Source: Deltaproteobacteria bacterium tcs-42 (GTDB lineage Bacteria > Desulfobacterota > Desulfuromonadia > Desulfuromonadales > Geopsychrobacteraceae). Taken from it: a DNA stretch of 44,189 nt. Position 1 is the first letter of the stretch; each line of letters opens with the position of its first letter. The position numbers were made by a program, and so were the translations under genes. The stretch lies in contig LLYT01000011.1 of NCBI GenBank assembly GCA_002049545.1, forward strand, positions 1 to 44,189, read 5' to 3'. The notes under the pieces were generated by a model that worked only from the letters and a program-made list of their open reading frames with translations, had not been told where the DNA came from and searched no databases. Shown piece after piece: positions 33,080 through 40,069 of this stretch.

Positions 33080-33433
33080 ATGGGACATTCGGAGATCAAG
33101 CTTAAACTGGAAACCCTCCTCGAGCTGTTACAGCAGGAGCGGGAAATGGCCAAATCTCTCGATATGGCAGGGTTACAGGAAATTGTTACTGCCAAAGAAG
33201 AGTTGTTGGCCGGACTCCAACCGCAACCAGAAGATGTTGAAGGACTGGAATATCTGCTGAAGCAGGTTGACCAGGAAAATCGCCGCAATGCCTTTCTGCT
33301 TTGGACTGGCTTGAACATGGTTCGTGATATGATGGGCTTCTTCGGCAAAGCAACCATGCCACAAGTTTATGGCGACAGTGGCCGGTCCCGGAGCTTGTCT
33401 CAGGGCGGTCGTCTGTTGTCGGGGAAGGTGTAA
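33080..33433 (+). CDS. flgN: FlgN-type flagellar export chaperone
   Basis: A 117-residue helical protein starting MGHSEIKLKLETLLELLQQE, with coiled-coil heptads through residue 85. ATG 33080 lies after GAGAG; the alternative ATG 33068 overlaps flgM. FlgN family members chaperone the hook-associated proteins FlgK and FlgL, whose genes follow. Sequence conservation is low, so context counts. Confidence 0.8.
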   Translation: MGHSEIKLKLETLLELLQQEREMAKSLDMAGLQEIVTAKEELLAGLQPQPEDVEGLEYLLKQVDQENRRNAFLLWTGLNMVRDMMGFFGKATMPQVYGDSGRSRSLSQGGRLLSGKV

Positions 33434-33436
33434 ATA

Positions 33437-34834
33437 ATGGGCGGCGGACTTAATGCAGCTTTAAATGCTGGCAGGACATCATTGCAGACCAATCAAAAAG
33501 CGATTGAAATCACTGGTCTTAATGTTGCCAATGTCAACACCGAGGGCTATTCTCGCCAAACTCCAAATCTCACCCCGTATCCATCATTAAATTTTGGTGA
33601 TTTCTTCGTCGGGACAGGGGTTACGGTAGGCTCTGTGGGGCGTTCCCACGACGTTTTTCTTGCCGGCCAAATCAGTGATAAGTCTGCCGAAGTCGGTTTA
33701 GAAAATAGTATGACCCATCCGTTGGCGGAGTTGGAACGGACTATCAGGATTGGAGATGGCAGCCTGTCTGATGAATTTGATCAGTTCTTTGATTCCTGGC
33801 GGCAGCTTTCTACCAACCCTGGTGGCGAAGTTGAACGGCAGGCCGTTCTCCAGCGTGGACAATTAATCGGAAATGCATTTATCAATGTCTACAACGAAAC
33901 TCAACAAGTCGTGAAAAACATCAATAACACTATCGTTTCAAAAATTGATGGAGTCAATCTTCAGTTGGATGAAATTGCCCAACTGAACAATCGAATATCT
34001 GCAATTGAAATGTCGGGGCAAGAAGCCAATTCAGATCGTGATCGTCGTGACATGTTGCTTAAGAGTATCTCTGAAACGATTGGTGCCCGCAGTTTTGAAA
34101 CCTCAACCGGAACTGTATCTGTTCAGTTGGCTAATGGTATGCCTCTGGTCGAGGGAAATCAAGCGACCCATATTATGTCGGTATATAACGGGACTGATGT
34201 CAACCTGGAGCTCGATTTTGGTACGGCCAATATATCCCTTGATCGAACAGCTCTGGGAGGAGAATTCCGTGGGTTGTACGAAGTTCGTGATGTCACTATT
34301 CCCGACGTTGTGAATCGTCTCGATCAGCTTGCTTATACTTTTGCAACAGAGATGAATACAGTGCATCAGGCGGGAACAGATCTGAACGGTGCCGCTGGTG
34401 TCGACTTTTTTGTTCAGCCAGCAGCAGTTCTCGATGCAGCCTCTTCTTTGTCGATGAATATTACCGCTACTAGCCAGATTGCAGCGGGAACTACTCCCCC
34501 ACCGGGAGCTCCTGGCGACAATAGAAATGCTTTGGCTGTTCTTGATCTGGAACAGGCACAACTTGGCGGACTTGGTGGTAACGATACCCTGGTTTCATAT
34601 TACGGTAAGATTGCTGCAACCACAGGAGTTGAAGCCGCCCGTAATCGTCAGGCGCAGCAGGGCTATGCTGACAGTCTGGTCCAGTTGCAGAATATGCGCG
34701 ATGGGATAGATGGTGTTTCTCTTGAGGATGAAATGATTAACCTGATGCAGTATCAAAAAGGTTTCGAGGCTTCGGCCAAGTTTCTCGCCACAATAGATGA
34801 AATGATGGGGACCTTGATGACCTTGAAAAGGTAG
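33437..34834 (+). CDS. flgK: Flagellar hook-associated protein 1 (FlgK)
   Basis: A 465-residue HAP1. N-terminal rod-type motif LNVANVNTEGYSRQ and C-terminal helix SLEDEMINLMQYQKGFEASAKFL fold together at the hook-filament junction. It is on the short side for FlgK, indicating a reduced central domain. AAGGTGTAAATA separates it from flgN. Confidence 0.93.
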   Translation: MGGGLNAALNAGRTSLQTNQKAIEITGLNVANVNTEGYSRQTPNLTPYPSLNFGDFFVGTGVTVGSVGRSHDVFLAGQISDKSAEVGLENSMTHPLAELERTIRIGDGSLSDEFDQFFDSWRQLSTNPGGEVERQAVLQRGQLIGNAFINVYNETQQVVKNINNTIVSKIDGVNLQLDEIAQLNNRISAIEMSGQEANSDRDRRDMLLKSISETIGARSFETSTGTVSVQLANGMPLVEGNQATHIMSVYNGTDVNLELDFGTANISLDRTALGGEFRGLYEVRDVTIPDVVNRLDQLAYTFATEMNTVHQAGTDLNGAAGVDFFVQPAAVLDAASSLSMNITATSQIAAGTTPPPGAPGDNRNALAVLDLEQAQLGGLGGNDTLVSYYGKIAATTGVEAARNRQAQQGYADSLVQLQNMRDGIDGVSLEDEMINLMQYQKGFEASAKFLATIDEMMGTLMTLKR

Positions 34835-34841
34835 GTAAGAT

Positions 34842-35777
34842 ATGAGAGCCACCCAAACAACAACATATCGTAGTTTGCAAGCTTTTTTGGATCGTACCAG
34901 TGACCGGCTGGCGACCTTGCAATTACAAGCGGCGACAGGGAAACGGATCAACCGTCCTTCAGATGATCCGACCGCTATCAGTCCGGTGTTGAGTGCCAGA
35001 ACCCAGATTATGACGTCTGATCGTTATGTCGAAACCATTGAATCGGGTCTGGATAGAACAGATGGGGCAGATGGTTATCTTGACAGTATCGAAAATACGT
35101 TGGTACGGATCAAGGAAATCGGCATTGCTACAGTTAATGGTGCTCTCAGTTCTGAAGACATGCAGACTTATGCCAACGAGGTTCACTATTTGCGGGAAAG
35201 CTTGCTTGCTGATGCTAATGCCGAGATTGATGGTAAATATATGTTTTCCGGGTTTAGTGAAAAGACTCAACCCTTCTCCCTGAATCCCAATTATCCAGCC
35301 ACTGATCCTAATCCGGTTACTTATAACGGAGATTATGGTGCTTTGGAATTTGAAATTGCACCGAATGAATTGATAGAGATGAATCTGACCGGAAACAGTT
35401 TGATGCTTGGTGATTTTGATAATGACGGGGCAACCGATGCGGGTGCTGTCGATATTTTTGCTTTGGTCACTAACTTGGAAGAGGAGCTACGGGCGAATAA
35501 CCCAACCGGAATTACCGCGCTACTCGATCCAATTGAAGATGGTGCTAATCAAATCCGTAGCCAACGTAGTCTCAAAGGAAACGTCGGGCGCCGGTTGGAA
35601 GTGGCTCGCGATCACATGGAACAGATCAAGATTGATATGGAAAAGTTTCGTTCCCGGTTTGAAGATGCCGACATTCTGGAAACGATTACCGAGATGCAGC
35701 AGCAGCAACAGAGTTTCGAGGCTGCGTTGAATGTCACCGGGAAGGTGTCTGAGTTGTCGATACTGAAATATATTTAA
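34842..35777 (+). CDS. flgL: Flagellar hook-associated protein 3 (FlgL)
   Basis: A 311-residue flagellin-like HAP3: N-terminal helix AATGKRINRPSDDPTAIS and C-terminal DADILETITEMQQQQQSFEAALNVTGKV. It couples FlgK to the flagellin filament. Seven bases after flgK. Confidence 0.94.
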   Translation: MRATQTTTYRSLQAFLDRTSDRLATLQLQAATGKRINRPSDDPTAISPVLSARTQIMTSDRYVETIESGLDRTDGADGYLDSIENTLVRIKEIGIATVNGALSSEDMQTYANEVHYLRESLLADANAEIDGKYMFSGFSEKTQPFSLNPNYPATDPNPVTYNGDYGALEFEIAPNELIEMNLTGNSLMLGDFDNDGATDAGAVDIFALVTNLEEELRANNPTGITALLDPIEDGANQIRSQRSLKGNVGRRLEVARDHMEQIKIDMEKFRSRFEDADILETITEMQQQQQSFEAALNVTGKVSELSILKYI

Positions 35778-35807
35778 ATGATCGTAAGGGCAATTCATGA
35801 ATTGCCC
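35772..35807. repeat. AT-rich leader plus 20-bp palindrome after flgL
   Basis: The 19-mer ATTTAAATGATCGTAAGGG (35772-35790) runs into a perfect palindrome (35788-35807, GGGCAATTCA and its complement). The same 19-mer, with one change, precedes the terminator after fliW (36544-36562). No T-run follows, so read-through into csrA is expected. Confidence 0.5.
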
Positions 35808-35860
35808 CTGCACAAACACCTGCCGCGGAGGCGGTAAGGGAACCAGCCAGGAGGCACAAT

Positions 35861-36100
35861 ATGTTGGTATTAACGCGAAAAACCGGTGAAGGAATTATCA
35901 TCGGTGATGACATTAAAATTACTGTCGTTGAGCTCAAGGGAGGCGGAGTCCGTATCGGAATTGATGCTCCCCGGGAGATAAAAGTTCATCGCATGGAAGT
36001 TTTTGAGCAGATAAGACAAGAGAACAGGGAGGCAACAAAATGGGAAATTGCGGATCTCAGCGAGTTGAGCAATATGATGGATCAGGGGAGGAAGTTGTGA
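35861..36100 (+). CDS. csrA: Carbon storage regulator CsrA
   Basis: A 79-residue RNA-binding regulator, MLVLTRKTGEGIIIGDDI at the start, R44 region in APREIKVHR, and a longer C-terminal tail than E. coli CsrA, common in flagellar csrA-fliW loci. AGGAGG at 35849-35854 and another GGA at 35827-35829 are possible autoregulatory sites. The stop overlaps the fliW ATG by one base. Confidence 0.95.
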   Translation: MLVLTRKTGEGIIIGDDIKITVVELKGGGVRIGIDAPREIKVHRMEVFEQIRQENREATKWEIADLSELSNMMDQGRKL

Positions 36101-36531
36101 TGGAAAAGATACAGTCCCGTTTTGGTGAAATTGAGTATGATCCCGACAACACCCTGATGTTCCCCGAAGGGTTGATCGGTTTTGAAGATCTGCGCAAATT
36201 TGTGGTGATGCCCAACGAAAAAGAGGGGCCACTATTCTGGATTCAAAGTGTTGACGATCCGCAGGCAGCCTTTATCCTTACCGATCCCACCAGTTTCTAT
36301 TACGATTACAAGGTTGTTCCAGATGGTCGTGAGCGGCAAAAGCTGGGGATAGACGAAGATGGCGACTACCACATCATAAGTGTGGTATCGGTCTCAGAAG
36401 AGCGCAATATAACCTTGAATCTGGCCGCACCAATCCTGTTTGCCCCCCAAACCAACCGCGCATTACAGGTGATTTTGGAAGGGACCCAGTTTAGCCCTAA
36501 AACGCCACTGCCCAAGGTAGAAGAAAAATAG
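36100..36531 (+). CDS. fliW: Flagellar assembly factor FliW
   Basis: A 143-residue protein starting MEKIQSRFGEIEY at 36100 (TGATG overlap with csrA). Motif MFPEGLIGFEDLRKFV and C-terminal NLAAPILFAPQTNRALQVIL match FliW. It binds CsrA and flagellin, relieving flagellin mRNA repression. The flagellin gene itself is not in the window. Confidence 0.94.
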   Translation: MEKIQSRFGEIEYDPDNTLMFPEGLIGFEDLRKFVVMPNEKEGPLFWIQSVDDPQAAFILTDPTSFYYDYKVVPDGRERQKLGIDEDGDYHIISVVSVSEERNITLNLAAPILFAPQTNRALQVILEGTQFSPKTPLPKVEEK

Positions 36532-36559
36532 GAACCAACCATAATTTAAATGACCGTAA

Positions 36560-36587
36560 GGGTGGACCGCTGTGTCCGCCCTTTTTT
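36560..36587 (+). terminator. Rho-independent terminator after fliW
   Basis: GGGTGGAC (36560-36567) pairs with GTCCGCCC (36574-36581) around 6 nt, followed by six T's. Ends the late flagellar operon. Confidence 0.8.
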
Positions 36588-36785
36588 CTGTTTTACCGCC
36601 GCCGGGGGCACGAAATGCTGTGTCTGTATGGTTATGTGAAAATTACCATTTTAGTTGCGGCTCATCGCGCAGGCCTAAATGGAAAATCCCGCTCGATTAA
36701 TCCCAGCACAAAATCAACGTAAATGTGGTGGGCGGTAAGGTCGGTGGTAACGGGGCCGATTTTTGTGGATAAATCTCAACCAATG

Positions 36786-36824
36786 GTCTACACTTAACAA
36801 CGATAAGTATTGCTTTGTGTAGAC
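36786..36824. promoter_or_regulatory. Nested inverted repeats before the AbiE genes (putative AbiEi operator)
   Basis: GTCTACAC (36786-36793) and GTGTAGAC (36817-36824) are exact complements 23 bp apart; inside them ACTTA (36792-36796) faces TAAGT (36804-36808). The outer arm ends 9 bp before the antitoxin ATG. AbiEi antitoxins are known to repress their own operon through inverted repeats, so this is the likely site. Confidence 0.55.
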
Positions 36825-36833
36825 TGGTGGGTC

Positions 36834-37382
36834 ATGCAACCAATAAAAAAGTTAGCAGAAGTTTTAGGCGCTCTTGCAGACAGGGAGCACTACCTGTTCT
36901 CGCGGCACGATTTAGAGGCGGTTATGCCACAGTTGAGCCCCGCAGCTTTTAAGGCGGTGCTTGGTCGGGCAACAAACAATAATCTGCTCAAGCGGGTTTG
37001 TCGAGGGTTGTACCTGTACCCGAAAGTTAATTATCCTGGCGGACTGGTCTTATATCACGCTGCCTCACGATTGCGGGCCAATGAATTCAATTATATTAGT
37101 CTAGAATCGGCATTAAGTAGCGCCGGTATTATTTCACAGATTCCCATGAATTGGATCACCATTATGTCCACCGGCCGCACCTTTACGGTCGATTGTGGCG
37201 AATTTGGCCATATTGAATTTATCCACACCAAAAAAAAACTCGACCGCTTGGCAATGCAGGTAAGCTATGATTCCGACTGCCATTTGTGGCGCGCATCGGT
37301 GAGTCAGGCCGTCCAGGATATGGAGTCGACCAGGCGTAGTACCGACCTGGTGGATTGGGAGGTGGTCCGTGAGTTTATTTGA
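36834..37382 (+). CDS. abiEi: Type IV toxin-antitoxin AbiEi-family antitoxin
   Basis: A 182-residue protein starting MQPIKKLAEVLGAL, with the N-terminal winged helix (LFSRHDLEAVMPQLSPAAFKAVLGRA), RVCRGLYLYP and the C-terminal domain including NYISLESALSSAGIISQIP, all typical of AbiEi (DUF4095/COG5340). ATG 36834 is chosen over the in-frame ATG 36810, which lies inside the operator repeat. It overlaps the toxin gene by 14 bp. Antitoxin and autorepressor in AbiE abortive-infection systems. Confidence 0.88.
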   Translation: MQPIKKLAEVLGALADREHYLFSRHDLEAVMPQLSPAAFKAVLGRATNNNLLKRVCRGLYLYPKVNYPGGLVLYHAASRLRANEFNYISLESALSSAGIISQIPMNWITIMSTGRTFTVDCGEFGHIEFIHTKKKLDRLAMQVSYDSDCHLWRASVSQAVQDMESTRRSTDLVDWEVVREFI

Positions 37383-38265
37383 TCAATTAGTTGCACAGGC
37401 ACTTAAAAATCAAGCTGAGCTGGCTCCGCTGCAAATTGTCGTAGAGAAAGAGCTGTTACACTACGATATATTGCGTGAAATGAGCACAGCCGGGCTGCTC
37501 AAAAATCTGACTTTTATCGGCGGCACTTGTTTGCGCGCCTGCTATGGTTCCAACCGCTTAAGTGAAGATTTAGACTTTACCGGCGGGGCAGGGTTTGAGC
37601 GCAAACAACTAGCCGATTTGGCTGCAGTTTTGCAAGATAACATACAGGTTAAATATAATTTGCAAGTTGAAGTTTTACCGCCGGTAAAAGAGAGTGGCAA
37701 TGTAGATACGTGGAAATTAAAAGTCACAACCCGTCCGCAACAAAAAGAGTTGCCGCGTCAGAGAATCAATATCGATATTTGTTCTATCCCCAGTTATGAC
37801 CCCAAACCGCAGGTTTTGCGCAATCACTATGGGATAGAGATGGGAACCTCTGGCCTGATAATTCAAGCTGAGAGCAAAGCAGAGATCCTGGCGGATAAGT
37901 TAGTGGCGTTTGCCCTGCGTCGTAACCGCATTAAAAATCGCGATTTGTGGGACATCGGTTGGCTTAAACAGCAGGGCACAGTTTTGCCTTTGGCCTTAAT
38001 CCCCAAAAAATTGCGTGACCACCAGTGTCAGGTGGCAGATTTTTTGTTGCTATTGGCGGCAAGGCAAAAACAATTGCATGAAGATCCAAACGTTAGAAAT
38101 GATTTTATCAATGAAATGCAACGGTTCCTTCCCACTAAAATTGTAGCAGAGACAATAAAAAACGGCGATTTTTGGTCATATCTGGTGGGACTGGTCGAAA
38201 ACGAATGTTCAAGTGTCGTTCGATTGTTAACTACAGCGGATAATAATTGCGATTTTAAAATGTAA
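37369..38265 (+). CDS. abiEii: AbiEii-family nucleotidyltransferase toxin
   Basis: A 298-residue DUF1814 protein with a GTG start overlapping the antitoxin gene. Nucleotidyltransferase motif GGTCLR, then RLSEDLDF (two catalytic acids), and the family KNRDLWDI motif near residue 200 are intact, so the toxin looks active. Related MenA/MenT toxins block tRNA by adding nucleotides. Together with AbiEi it forms a phage-defence/toxin-antitoxin module inserted after the flagellar operon. Confidence 0.88.
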   Translation: MSLFDQLVAQALKNQAELAPLQIVVEKELLHYDILREMSTAGLLKNLTFIGGTCLRACYGSNRLSEDLDFTGGAGFERKQLADLAAVLQDNIQVKYNLQVEVLPPVKESGNVDTWKLKVTTRPQQKELPRQRINIDICSIPSYDPKPQVLRNHYGIEMGTSGLIIQAESKAEILADKLVAFALRRNRIKNRDLWDIGWLKQQGTVLPLALIPKKLRDHQCQVADFLLLLAARQKQLHEDPNVRNDFINEMQRFLPTKIVAETIKNGDFWSYLVGLVENECSSVVRLLTTADNNCDFKM

Positions 38266-38333
38266 TTGGCGGGCGAACCATATTCCGGTTTGTTGTTATC
38301 ATGCGGAGGTGGAGAAGAAAACCGAAATATATC

Positions 38334-38400
38334 GCCACCAAGACACCAAGGACGCCAAGAAGGTCAAAAGCTATTAACGCAGAGGCGGAGAGAAGCAGAG
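38334..38400 (+). repeat. Dispersed repeat: CACCAAG / AACGCAGAGGCGGAGAG copy 1
   Basis: Contains three (A/G)CCAAG-type units (38336-38361) and AACGCAGAGGCGGAG (38376-38390). The reverse complement of the same composite occurs at 38601-38667, and related copies at 39421-39510 and 39551-39605. Non-coding; the 64-codon frame here is not a gene. Confidence 0.65.
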
Positions 38401-38438
38401 GATAAACAAAGCCTTCAAGGTTTTAAAACCCCATCAAT

Positions 38439-38516
38439 CGTCATTCCGGCATACTTTTAGCCGGAATCCAGAACTCCCCATAAAACAACTGGTTCCCCGC
38501 CTTCGCGGGGATGACG
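38439..38516. repeat. MITE/REP-like element with two hairpins
   Basis: Bounded by CGTCAT (38439-38444) and ATGACG (38511-38516). Contains hairpin ATTCCGGC/GCCGGAAT (38443-38450, 38460-38467) and CCCCGC-CTTC-GCGGGG (38495-38510). The phrases are those of common proteobacterial intergenic repeats. Confidence 0.65.
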
Positions 38517-38600
38517 TAAAAAAATGAGTAGCATCTGAAAGACTTGGACTAAAGTCCATAGTTTTAACTAGCGTGATGGAACAATAAAGGGTTTGCTTTT

Positions 38601-38667
38601 CCTCTCCATTCTCAGCGTCTCAGCGCCTCTGCGTTAAAATGTTTTGTCCCTGTTTTTCTTGGTGGGC
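38601..38667 (-). repeat. Dispersed repeat, inverted copy 2
   Basis: Reverse-complement arrangement of copy 1: CTCAGCGCCTCTGCGTT (38619-38635 region) followed by TTTTTCTTGGTGG. With 38334-38400 it brackets the REP-like element. Confidence 0.6.
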
Positions 38668-38700
38668 TTGAAATCGGGAACGGCGCTCTGTGCCCCGACG

Positions 38701-39093
38701 CTATTGAATTGCAACGGGATAAAGGGGAACATTCAAGTGGTTAAAATGTTGATCAATCGTCAACACGTTATAGTCGTTGTGTTTTGCAACGACAGCGATA
38801 AGTGCATCTGTCAATGGAACTGTAATTCCGCTACGCCGCAGTTTTCCCAAAAGTAAGCCGGTAGCATTCCAGTCATCACTCTTTACCTCAACGTAGGCAA
38901 CAATACTTAATAGCTTGCAAAGGTCATCTGACTCCCGCTGTGTTTTTAGCCCTTGCAACAGTTCCGCAATAACTGGTCCGGTTATTATTGCTCTGTCCTG
39001 TTCGATCAGTAAGGCAACAGCATCGGTATATGGGCTAGAATCGTTGCGGAAAAAATCTATCCATGCAGAAGTATCAATTAAGGTTTTGGTCAT
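38701..39093 (-). CDS. vapC: VapC-type PIN-domain ribonuclease toxin
   Basis: A 130-residue PIN protein with the four acidic residues of the active site: D7 (LIDTSAW), E44 (IAELLQG), D96 (LTDALIA), D114 (TIDQHF). Mg2+-dependent RNA cleavage is the known activity. Its ATG overlaps the antitoxin stop by 4 bp, so toxin translation is coupled. Confidence 0.92.
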   Translation of the reverse strand: MTKTLIDTSAWIDFFRNDSSPYTDAVALLIEQDRAIITGPVIAELLQGLKTQRESDDLCKLLSIVAYVEVKSDDWNATGLLLGKLRRSGITVPLTDALIAVVAKHNDYNVLTIDQHFNHLNVPLYPVAIQ

Positions 39094-39311
39094 TGCTGTT
39101 TTACCTCATTTTGCATTTCCAGTTGGCGTAACTCCTGCCAATTGTCGGCAATGTCCAGTTTTCCTCGCAGTGCAAGTAATTGGTTTTTGCGTTTAATTTT
39201 AATAAATTCGTAAACTGCAGTTTGAATTGCTTGAGCCTGGCTGCTGCTGGACGTAATGCGCATCAATTCTTCAAACTTGTCGTCATCAATAGTTATTGTA
39301 GTTCGCATCAT
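39090..39311 (-). CDS. vapB: VapB-type antitoxin
   Basis: A 73-residue protein starting MMRTTITIDDDKFEELMRI, with AAGGAGA upstream of ATG 39311; an extension to 39332 is unlikely. The N-terminal ribbon-helix-helix-like TTITIDDD...ELMRIT region binds DNA, and the C-terminal part (RGKLDIADNWQELRQ) wraps the VapC partner. Confidence 0.88.
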   Translation of the reverse strand: MMRTTITIDDDKFEELMRITSSSSQAQAIQTAVYEFIKIKRKNQLLALRGKLDIADNWQELRQLEMQNEVKQQ

Positions 39312-39420
39312 TTCTCTCCTTTTGATAATCAAAAAGTTACAGCTGTGAGCATATATTGTTTGATTAATTTATGCAATAGAGCGCAGGGTGATGTAGTGGA
39401 TTAAGCTTATAAAGATCTTT

Positions 39421-39510
39421 AACGGAGAGACGCAGAGTAGGAGAGGTGGGGAGAAAATCTTTAAAAATCGTAAATTAGCCACCAAGGCACCAAGAGTACC
39501 AAGGAAAGCT
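39421..39510 (+). repeat. Dispersed repeat, copy 3
   Basis: AACGGAGAGACGCAGAG (39421-39437) and GCCACCAAGGCACCAAGAG (39478-39496), same modules as copy 1 in changed order, upstream of vapB. Confidence 0.6.
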
Positions 39511-39550
39511 ATTCTTTGGGTTTAAACCAAAAAGAGGCTTATGACTTATG

Positions 39551-39605
39551 TTTTTCTCCGCCGTTCTCTCCGTTCTCAGCGTCTCACCGCCTCTGCGTTA
39601 AAAGA
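39551..39605 (-). repeat. Dispersed repeat, inverted copy 4
   Basis: CGTTCTCAGCGTCTCACCGC (39571-39590) then CTCTGCGTTAAAA (39591-39603), closely matching copy 2 (38611-38637). Copies 1/2 and 3/4 flank the vapBC pair. Confidence 0.6.
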
Positions 39606-39970
39606 AAGATTTGTAACTATTCACCACCTCGGTTAGGCCAAGGTGTAAAAACACAAATTTAATCCTGTTACTGGTCCTGCATGAACGAAGGCGATTTGCC
39701 CTCAAACGGCAGGTCGGTTATCTTTCTTTCATTTGCTACTCCCTTCGCGATTTAAATTGGTTGAGATTTGTTGGATAAAAATATCATTTATTCGACCGCA
39801 AATATATGCGAATGTGCCCTTGACCCAATTCCCCGAATAATTGTTGGTTCGGTGGGTTAAACAATCACCAGCAATGAGTGTATATTGGGTACCTTTTATT
39901 GAGATATCTGCAGACCATTGCTGGAAGTTTGAGTCGGTATTTTGACAAAAAAATCCGTGACTGTTTAAAG

Positions 39971-40008
39971 AGCCATTCTACAAGGGTTTGCGAAATGGCT
40001 TTTTTTTT
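39971..40008 (+). terminator. Orphan Rho-independent terminator upstream of the maf gene
   Basis: AGCCATT (39971-39977) pairs with AATGGCT (39994-40000), followed by a run of nine T's (40000-40008). No gene on the + strand ends just before it, so it may end a small RNA or insulate the maf gene. Confidence 0.7.
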
Positions 40009-40069
40009 GCATAATATCTTATTTATGGAATAAATTAGTATGTTTGCGAGATATTCTAAAGGGTAGGTT

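Larger units (their letters stand above)
39312..40069. other. Gene-free 758-bp region with repeats and a terminator
   Basis: No open frame with support on either strand. It holds two more copies of the dispersed repeats (39421-39510, 39551-39605), a hairpin CACCT...AGGTG (about 39625-39645), a 9-bp inverted repeat CCAGCAATG/CATTGCTGG (39868-39876, 39916-39924) and an intrinsic terminator (39971-40008), so a short untranslated RNA is possible in 39840-40008. Confidence 0.55.

Noticed and set aside
38266-38460. 64-codon ORF after abiEii
   Set aside because: Made of dispersed repeat sequence; no ribosome site.
36771-39769. 14-bp inverted match as attachment or terminal repeats of the toxin-antitoxin island
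   Set aside because: Several 14-bp matches are expected by chance in 44 kb and no integrase is present; kept only as a remark.
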